Source: Bacteroidales bacterium (GTDB lineage: Bacteria > Bacteroidota > Bacteroidia > Bacteroidales > B18-G4). From it: a stretch of 5,427 nt of DNA. The stretch spans positions 1 to 5,427 of the forward strand of contig JAUXCL010000168.1 of NCBI GenBank assembly GCA_030618905.1. Reading direction: 5' to 3'. Shown here piece by piece: positions 1 through 4,969 of this stretch. A program made the translations under genes and the position numbers. The notes beneath the pieces were generated by a model, which did no database searches, was not told the origin of the DNA, and saw only the letters and a list, made by a program, of their open reading frames with translations. How positions within the stretch are numbered: position 1 is the stretch's first letter; each line of letters opens with the position of its first letter.

Positions 1-274
1 CGGCCCGGGAAGGACTGCAGATGGGAGAGGTGGCGTATGCCTGTGTAAATCGGATACCGCTTTCAGCCAGTTTATCGATATGGGGAGTCCTGACATCGTA
101 AGCCAGGCCGGTGCAGCACATGTCGGCATAGCCCAGGTCATCAACCACGATCAGCAGGATATTTGGTTCCCGTTCTTTTCTGAAAAGAAGGCCTGCTATG
201 ATCACGAGCATGATCAGGAAAAATATCTTTGTTGACAGCTTTACATTGCCCATTCTGAATTTCGCATTTTTCAT
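1..274 (-). CDS. Type I sulfatase (formylglycine-dependent), N-terminal part, cut by the left window edge
   Basis: This is the N-terminal 91 codons of a sulfatase, read leftwards from ATG at 274-272; the rest lies outside the window. Residues 17-31 (IFFLIMLVIIAGLLF) form one hydrophobic segment, so the protein is exported or anchored with its catalytic domain in the periplasm. The domain then begins with PNILLIVVDDLGYAD (37-51), the classic sulfatase opening whose Asp45-Asp46 pair binds calcium. Next come RTPHIDKLAESGIRF (62-76) and CSPSRA (86-91). Cys86 (codon 19-17) fits the C-x-P-S-R signature, where the Cys is converted to formylglycine by a maturase; such enzymes hydrolyse sulfate esters, often on glycans. 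Substrate cannot be told from this fragment. ATG at 253 (Met8) is an alternative start that keeps the membrane segment; there is no Shine-Dalgarno before either. The gene is divergent from the HTCS gene, 163 bases apart, which suggests but does not prove regulation by it. Confidence 0.93.
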   Translation of the reverse strand, partial: MKNAKFRMGNVKLSTKIFFLIMLVIIAGLLFRKEREPNILLIVVDDLGYADMCCTGLAYDVRTPHIDKLAESGIRFTQAYATSPICSPSRA

Positions 275-283
275 GTCAAATTT

Positions 284-358
284 AACCAATAACCAACAAC
301 ATATAATTTACAATTTACAATTTACAACTTATAACCTATAACTTATAACCTATAACTC
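284..358. repeat. Heptanucleotide tandem array, family A (AAYYTAY-like), about 10.7 units
   Basis: From 284 the sequence can be cut into 7-base units that all begin with AA: AACCAAT, AACCAAC, AACATAT, then AATTTAC three times (305-325), AACTTAT, AACCTAT, AACTTAT, AACCTAT and a partial AACTC. The phase is unbroken for 75 bases. It fills about half of the gap between the divergent sulfatase and HTCS genes and lies within the presumed 5' leader or promoter region of the sulfatase. A change in unit number would change promoter or leader spacing. Whether it does anything is unknown. Confidence 0.85.
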
Positions 359-364
359 AATTTA

Positions 365-396
365 TTTGTATTACAGCCTGAAATTTAGTATATTTA
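365..396 (+). promoter_or_regulatory. Candidate Bacteroidota-type promoter of the HTCS gene
   Basis: TTTG at 365-368 matches the -33 element used by the Bacteroidota primary sigma factor. TATATTTA at 389-396 matches the -7 consensus TAnnTTTG at 7 of 8 positions. The spacer is 20 bases, within the usual 19-21. Transcription would start near 400-404, giving a leader of roughly 35 bases before ATG 438. The region is AT-rich, so a chance match is possible, but both boxes together at the right spacing and distance make this the best promoter in the window. Confidence 0.5.
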
Positions 397-408
397 CTTC
401 TTTATCAA
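380..408 (-). promoter_or_regulatory. Weak candidate promoter for the divergent sulfatase gene
   Basis: On the minus strand, TAAATTTC (387-380) matches TAnnTTTG at 7 of 8 positions and is preceded by TTG (408-406) with an 18-base spacer, slightly short. If real, it overlaps the HTCS promoter back to back, and the sulfatase transcript would have a leader of about 100 bases containing the whole heptamer array. A perfect TAAATTTG also occurs at 284-277 but lies only two bases from the first ATG and has no partner at proper spacing. Confidence 0.2.
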
Positions 409-437
409 GCCGTTATTAACCTTGGACGCACTGCGTT

Positions 438-3400
438 ATGAACAGGTTTATAAAAATACTTATTGCCGTAGCGATCCTTTGTTCATTGCCCACAATTATC
501 TATGCACAGAAAAAGCCTCAATTAAATATTATTGGTCGGATTACATCAGAACAAGGCCTCTTGACTGACGGGATTAAATACACCATGAAAGATTCCAGGG
601 GGTTTATGTGGTTTTCGTCTGATCTGGGATTCTACAGATGGGATGGTTATGAAGCAAAGATCTTCCCTGAGTATATGACTGACACGAATGTCAATTCTGC
701 CTACCGATATTGCAGGTCTATCCTGGAAGATAAAAAGGGTTTTTTTTTAATTGGCACACTGAAAAACGGGCTGGTGAAACTGGACCGCGAAACTGATAAG
801 TATGTACGCTATATGCATGATCCGGATGATCCGAACAGCCTTGGAGGCGATGGCATACATGTTTTGATGGAAGATGAAGAGGGGTTGATATGGATTGGAA
901 CCTTTGTGGAAGGCCTCTCTTGCTTTGATCCTGAAACAGCAATGTTCAAAAACTACAAAATTAAGAAAGGAGATACTTACCCCTGGGATAGCAATTGCAT
1001 CAGAAGCTTGTGTAAAGACTCCCGTGGTATTTTTTGGGTTGGCACCAGTAACGGGCTATTTCAGTTTAATGAAATTGAGGAAAGTTTCTCTCCAATTCAA
1101 ACAGATCCAGAAATACCAGAATATCTTAAGGTTTTTGAATGCTCCCTGGAAGACCGGAATGGTGATATGTGGTTTGGCACCCATTGGGGCATTTTTAAAT
1201 ATTGCTGGAAATCAGGGGAATGGGAGCATATTGAAACCAATAACCCGGATAAACCGGAATCAAATGCAGATGCCAACATCACATGTATGGTGGAGTTTTA
1301 CAACGCGGTAAAACACCAAATATGGATAGGGACCAATGCAGGATTGAAAGTCTATGATATAAAATCAAGGGTACTTTACCATCTTACACCCAAAAACGGT
1401 TACCCCGAAATTACCAATGCAGGATTCGTACAATATCTCTATCTTGATGACAATGATATTTTATGGACTAGTCTTGGAGGACTCCAATTGATTGACCTGA
1501 ATGATAATCCTTTTCATATCTATAAAATAAAGACTTTCCCAGATTCTCTTGGTGATACCCCGGCAACTTGCTTTTTTCAGGATGAAGATGGACATATTTT
1601 TATCGGAACCTATGGCGATGGTTTATACGAATTTGATGAAAACCTGAATTTCATTGACAATTTCAAACCCTGCACCTGGGATCCGGAAAAGTCAGATTCG
1701 ACTTACAATAATGAAATCAGACAAATATATGAAGATAAGGACAATCGCATATGGATTAGAACAGGACCTACAGGTCTTTGTATTTTCGAAAAGGAATCGG
1801 GGGAATTTTTTCCGGTGGATGTGAATGTTGGCTCCTATGTACCAGGACCGATACTGATGGACCCATATGGTATTGTGTGGCTTGGTGCCCACGATGGTTT
1901 GTACAAATGTGAAGTAACAGGTCATCATTCAATTGACTACGAACTGTATGATAATCCGACCGTACCCAAAGCACCCATCGACCAAATATTATATGATACA
2001 AAAGATCGGTTGTGGGTCGTTACCAGGGACCGTGGCGTGCTTTGCCTGACGCCCGAAAACCGGGATTCCATGAAATTCAAGAGTTATCTGCATGAAGGTT
2101 ATCGCCACCGGTTTACAGTTGAGTACAATACACGGTCAATGATAGAGGATGATTCGGGAGGGATGTGGTTCAGGTCACAAAAAGCGCTGTTCAAATATGA
2201 TCCTGATCTGGACAGCATTGTACCCAACAACCGTTATAACGAAAGCTATCAGGATGAAATCCACAGTTTTACAAGAGATAAAAATGGAATTTTCTGGTTT
2301 GTTTCACGTGGTGGATTGTTGCAATTCAATCCACAGGATACAGTGCATGGTAGAATCAGGATCATAGATGCCAGAAGCGGGGTCCCGTTTAATTTTGTTG
2401 AAAGAAGATCGTTTTTTAAGGACCGGCGAGGATACCTGTATCAAGGGGGATCAATGGCAACGTCTACCGGATTTTTCCGCTTTCATCCGGATAGCGTTCG
2501 GGGGCCTAATAAAACAATTCCTCCCATTGTGCTTACAAACTTCAGTGTTAAGAATCAACCATTTCCGCTGGATAGCAATATCACCTATAAAAAGCATATC
2601 AAATTAGACTACAACCAGAATTTTTTCTCCTTTGACTTTTCAGCATTGAACTATATCGGCCCGGATATCAATCAGTATGCTTATATGCTGGAAGGAGTTG
2701 ATGAAGAGTGGGTTTATTCTGGCAACAGAAGATTTGCCAATTATACAGGAATTTCTCCAGGGTCCTATATTTTTCGTGTAAAAGGCTCCAATAACGATGG
2801 CTACTGGAATGAGAAAGGCGCTTCGGTACGCCTCACCATCAAACCCCCTCCCTGGAAAACCTGGTGGGCTTATACATTTTATGGAATAGCGCTTGGCGCT
2901 TTGCTCTTAGCCCTTCGCCTTTATGACCTGAAGCGTCAGCGCCTCAAACAAGCCCTTGAACTGGAACAGGTAGAAGCGGATAAACTGAAAGAACTTGACA
3001 GCATGAAGTCACGGTTCTTTGCCAACATCTCACATGAGTTCCGTACCCCCCTGACACTGATACTGGGGCCCCTGGAAAAACTTCTTACCAAAACCGATGA
3101 CAAGGATTGCGTGAAAGACCTGAACATGATGCAAAGGAATGCGAGGCGGCTGCAACGCCTTATCAACCAGTTGCTGAACCTGTCAAAGCTGGAGGCTGGA
3201 GAGATGAAGCTGATCGCCGGGGAAAGAAATATCGTGAGCCTTGTCAGGGGGTATGTCCACTCCTTTGAATCCCTGGCCAAGCAGAAAAATATCAAACTGA
3301 AATTTGCTTCCGATGATGAAAGGACAATGATATATATCGATAGCGACAAAATAGAAAAGGTGCTTTATAACCTCTTGTCAAACGCTCTCAAATTTACACC

Positions 3401-4616
3401 GGATGGTGGAGAGATCTCTGTGTCGGTTCTTACACATCCTGTAAAACCTTTTTATAAAGAAGGCAGGGAAGAAGGGATTAACATCATTATAGCGGATACC
3501 GGTCCGGGGATCCCTCCTGATAAGGTTAAGCGTGTCTTTGAACGCTTTTACCAGGCCAATAATGCCTATTCAGGCGACCAGGAAGGTACGGGTATCGGGC
3601 TGGCCCTGACCCAGGAGCTGGTGAAGCTGCATCATGGAGATATCGTTGTTGAAAGCCAGGAGGGCAAAGGCACCACTTTCATCATCACCCTCCCCAAAGG
3701 ATACGAGCACCTGAAGCCGGAAGAGATTATTCAGCAAGTTAAGACTGAGGCCCTGGATGATGAGGTAATCCCTGATTTACCATTGGAAGAAACCTTTGTC
3801 CGGAAGGACGCCAGAGAAGATATTGACATTGAGCAGGCAGCAGATGATAAGCCGATACTGCTCCTGGTTGAAGACAATGATGACCTGCGCAGCTATGTCC
3901 GTTCCTGCCTGGATGATGATTATACCGTTCATGAAGCTGTGGATGGTGAATTGGGATTGAAAGCCGCCATCGATAAGATCCCCGACCTCATCATCAGCGA
4001 TGTAATGATGCCTGAGATGGATGGTTACCAGCTGTGCCGTGCGTTAAAATCTGATGAGCGAACCAGTCATATCCCGGTGATCCTGCTTACCGCAAAAGCA
4101 TCCAAAGAAGATAAGATTGAAGGCCTTGAGATTGGTGCCGATGATTTTCTTACAAAGCCTTTCGATCCTGCAGAACTGCAGGTGCGTATCAAAAACCTGA
4201 TCGAACAACGTCAGGCCCTACGCCAGAAATATCTGAAAGAACTTAATCTTTACCCTCAGCCTCAGCCTGAAGATACTATTTCCATGGATAAAAAATTCCT
4301 GCAAAAGGCCTATGAGCTTGTCGAACAGCACCTGGACGATGCTGATTACAGTGTGGAACAATTCATGGACGAAATAGCCATGAGTAAGGTGCAGTTATAC
4401 CGTAAGCTTAAAGGCTTGCTAAATCTTTCCGCCGTAGAGTTTATTCGTTCCATCCGCCTGAGTCATGCCGCCCGGATGATCCGGGAAAAAGCGGATAATA
4501 TTGCTCAGATCGCATATGCTGTTGGTTTCAACAATCCATCCTATTTTGCGGAGTGTTTTAAGAAGCAATTCGGGCAATCTCCTTCGGAATATGGAAAAGG
4601 AGAAGATTCCAAATAA
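438..4616 (+). CDS. Hybrid two-component system regulator (HTCS): sensor kinase, receiver and AraC-type DNA-binding domain in one protein
   Basis: This one-protein signalling system spans the inner membrane and activates genes for glycan use. Residues 1-23 are a signal peptide (cleavage likely after IYA). Fourteen Reg_prop-type blades follow, starting near 45, 91, 139, 187, 232, 279, 329, 374, 426, 470, 514, 565, 607 and 655, many with a D-x-x-G-x-x-W-x-G-T core; this fits two seven-bladed propellers. A Y_Y_Y domain covers about 735-802, a membrane helix 810-828 and a coiled linker 830-858. HisKA has SHEFRTP with phospho-acceptor His866. HATPase_c has Asn978/Asn982 (N box), DTGPGI at 1020-1025, FERFY at 1034 and GTGIGL at 1050-1055. 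The receiver (about 1139-1255) has Glu1145-Asp1146, phospho-acceptor Asp1188, Thr1218 and Lys1240. A PQPQP linker leads to the AraC HTH pair (1304-1348 and 1354-1385). The length is normal for the class and no key residue is missing. In-frame TAA at 417-419 supports this ATG; no Shine-Dalgarno. The ligand is unknown; the divergent sulfatase hints at a sulfated glycan. Confidence 0.97.
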   Translation: MNRFIKILIAVAILCSLPTIIYAQKKPQLNIIGRITSEQGLLTDGIKYTMKDSRGFMWFSSDLGFYRWDGYEAKIFPEYMTDTNVNSAYRYCRSILEDKKGFFLIGTLKNGLVKLDRETDKYVRYMHDPDDPNSLGGDGIHVLMEDEEGLIWIGTFVEGLSCFDPETAMFKNYKIKKGDTYPWDSNCIRSLCKDSRGIFWVGTSNGLFQFNEIEESFSPIQTDPEIPEYLKVFECSLEDRNGDMWFGTHWGIFKYCWKSGEWEHIETNNPDKPESNADANITCMVEFYNAVKHQIWIGTNAGLKVYDIKSRVLYHLTPKNGYPEITNAGFVQYLYLDDNDILWTSLGGLQLIDLNDNPFHIYKIKTFPDSLGDTPATCFFQDEDGHIFIGTYGDGLYEFDENLNFIDNFKPCTWDPEKSDSTYNNEIRQIYEDKDNRIWIRTGPTGLCIFEKESGEFFPVDVNVGSYVPGPILMDPYGIVWLGAHDGLYKCEVTGHHSIDYELYDNPTVPKAPIDQILYDTKDRLWVVTRDRGVLCLTPENRDSMKFKSYLHEGYRHRFTVEYNTRSMIEDDSGGMWFRSQKALFKYDPDLDSIVPNNRYNESYQDEIHSFTRDKNGIFWFVSRGGLLQFNPQDTVHGRIRIIDARSGVPFNFVERRSFFKDRRGYLYQGGSMATSTGFFRFHPDSVRGPNKTIPPIVLTNFSVKNQPFPLDSNITYKKHIKLDYNQNFFSFDFSALNYIGPDINQYAYMLEGVDEEWVYSGNRRFANYTGISPGSYIFRVKGSNNDGYWNEKGASVRLTIKPPPWKTWWAYTFYGIALGALLLALRLYDLKRQRLKQALELEQVEADKLKELDSMKSRFFANISHEFRTPLTLILGPLEKLLTKTDDKDCVKDLNMMQRNARRLQRLINQLLNLSKLEAGEMKLIAGERNIVSLVRGYVHSFESLAKQKNIKLKFASDDERTMIYIDSDKIEKVLYNLLSNALKFTPDGGEISVSVLTHPVKPFYKEGREEGINIIIADTGPGIPPDKVKRVFERFYQANNAYSGDQEGTGIGLALTQELVKLHHGDIVVESQEGKGTTFIITLPKGYEHLKPEEIIQQVKTEALDDEVIPDLPLEETFVRKDAREDIDIEQAADDKPILLLVEDNDDLRSYVRSCLDDDYTVHEAVDGELGLKAAIDKIPDLIISDVMMPEMDGYQLCRALKSDERTSHIPVILLTAKASKEDKIEGLEIGADDFLTKPFDPAELQVRIKNLIEQRQALRQKYLKELNLYPQPQPEDTISMDKKFLQKAYELVEQHLDDADYSVEQFMDEIAMSKVQLYRKLKGLLNLSAVEFIRSIRLSHAARMIREKADNIAQIAYAVGFNNPSYFAECFKKQFGQSPSEYGKGEDSK
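740..748 (+). other. Homopolymeric T9 tract inside the HTCS coding sequence
   Basis: Nine consecutive T bases encode the end of Gly101 and Phe102-Phe103-Leu104 in the second propeller blade, where the usual core would read G-x-x-W-I-G-T. The frame is intact here. Such tracts can slip by one base during replication, or during sequencing, and a slip here would truncate the protein after about 100 residues. Confidence 0.9.
3447..3463 (+). repeat. Short hairpin within an apparent insertion in the HATPase domain
   Basis: CCTTTTT, a three-base ATA loop and AAGAAGG form a 7-bp stem (one G-U pair). It encodes Pro1004 to Gly1009 in the segment HPVKPFYKEGREEG (1000-1013), which lies between two strands of HATPase_c where the kinase family usually has a tighter turn. 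It may simply be a loop expansion, or a relic of a small palindromic element inserted in frame. Confidence 0.4.
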
Positions 4617-4645
4617 GAAATCCCAAATCCCAAATTCCAAATAAT
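4604..4645 (+). repeat. Heptanucleotide array, family B (AAATCCC), overlapping the HTCS stop codon
   Basis: The units, in one phase, are AGATTCC, AAATAAG, AAATCCC, AAATCCC, AAATTCC and AAATAAT. The TAA stop of the HTCS gene (4614-4616) falls inside the second unit, so the last two residues (Ser-Lys) and the stop are encoded by the array. Beyond 4645 the period decays into AT-rich sequence. The same family returns in reverse orientation at 4713-4740 and 4771-4816. Confidence 0.8.
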
Positions 4646-4740
4646 TCCTAAATAACAAATTCAAAACTCTAAACAGTTTGATATTTAGAATTTGAATTTT
4701 GTATACTATATGGAATTTCTTATTTGGTATTTGGGATTTC
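4609..4740. repeat. Imperfect inverted repeat of about 130 bp downstream of the HTCS gene
   Basis: The left half (4609-4673) and right half (4681-4740) are imperfect reverse complements. Exact blocks are 4609-4621 with 4715-4727 (13 bp), 4617-4628 with 4729-4740 (12 bp, a register shifted by repeat units) and 4657-4665 with 4691-4699 (9 bp). The centre lies near 4674-4680. A transcript could fold into a long, AU-rich, interrupted stem. This could protect the HTCS mRNA 3' end or slow transcription, but no GC-rich stem with a T run is present, so it is not called a terminator. Confidence 0.6.
4713..4740 (-). repeat. Heptanucleotide array, family B in reverse orientation, first block
   Basis: There are four units in one phase: GAATTTC, TTATTTG, GTATTTG and GGATTTC. 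Read on the minus strand they are GAAATCC, CAAATAC, CAAATAA and GAAATTC, which is the AAATCCC family seen at 4604-4645. This block forms the right arm of the imperfect inverted repeat. Confidence 0.75.
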
Positions 4741-4770
4741 ATAGATTCTGATCCCTGGTCACTTTTGATT

Positions 4771-4816
4771 AGAAATTAGAATTTGGAATTTCGATATTGT
4801 TTGGAATTTGGGATTT
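4771..4816 (-). repeat. Heptanucleotide array, family B in reverse orientation, second block
   Basis: The units are AGAAATT, AGAATTT, GGAATTT and CGATATT, then a four-base interruption (GTTT), then GGAATTT and GGGATTT. The last unit is the exact reverse complement of AAATCCC. The interruption shifts the phase, as expected of an ageing array that has taken an indel. Confidence 0.7.
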
Positions 4817-4911
4817 GCTGCTTGTTTTTTACAAATTTGAAGGATTTGTTGCATCATTTGAAACATCTCTGGTAGACTTCCACCTGTTTTCATAGTAATT
4901 TTATAGGTGCC

Positions 4912-4935
4912 CGTGACGCGTGACGCGTGACGAGC
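4912..4935 (+). repeat. GC-rich heptanucleotide array, family C (GTGACGC), three units
   Basis: GTGACGC occurs twice and GTGACGA once (4913-4933), all in phase. The array stands out as GC-rich in an AT-rich gap and sits about 35 bases before the start codon of the beta-helix gene. Rotated to GCGTGAC, the unit differs by one base from GCGTGAA, the reverse complement of the unit in the array inside that gene's signal-peptide codons. Confidence 0.85.
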
Positions 4936-4969
4936 AGAACGATAATGTATAACCTAAAGCTTAATAGTT

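Larger units (their letters stand above)
4617..4969. other. Intergenic region of 353 bases between the HTCS and beta-helix genes
   Basis: No credible gene is seen on either strand. The region is AT-rich and mostly composed of family B heptamer repeats in both orientations (4617-4645, 4713-4740, 4771-4816), followed by about 95 bases of ordinary sequence (4817-4911) and a short GC-rich family C array (4912-4935). Promoter-like boxes for the downstream gene exist but are ambiguous: CAAATTTG at 4832-4839 with TTTG at 4807-4810, and TAATTTTA at 4896-4903 without a partner. No tRNA, clear rho-independent terminator or riboswitch core was recognised. Confidence 0.75.

Noticed and set aside
284..358. 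CRISPR array
   Set aside because: The units are only 7 bases and contiguous, without spacers of about 30 bases, and no cas gene is present.
438..510. HTCS as a lipoprotein (Cys15 in the N-terminal hydrophobic stretch)
   Set aside because: The residue before Cys15 is Leu, which does not fit a lipobox; a standard signal peptide ending IYA fits better.
895..1311. Plus-strand open frame of 138 codons in another frame
   Set aside because: It overlaps the Reg_prop propeller region fully and shows no recognisable motif.
2936..3349. Minus-strand open frame of 137 codons rich in Ser and Leu
   Set aside because: It is antisense to the coiled linker and HisKA/HATPase region, whose codons explain it; the sense frame has unmistakable kinase motifs.
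4609..4740. Rho-independent terminator or complete insertion sequence
   Set aside because: The stem is AT-rich and interrupted with no following T run, and there is no transposase or target duplication.
4419..4742. Minus-strand open frame of 107 codons with repetitive I-P-N-K-like residues
   Set aside because: It reads through the family B heptamer repeats and the antisense of the AraC domain; the composition is that of translated low-complexity repeat and it has no domain.
4832..4903. Promoter for the beta-helix gene
   Set aside because: Two competing weak matches exist (CAAATTTG with TTTG at 21-base spacing, and TAATTTTA with no -33 partner). In such AT-rich sequence neither is convincing enough to annotate.
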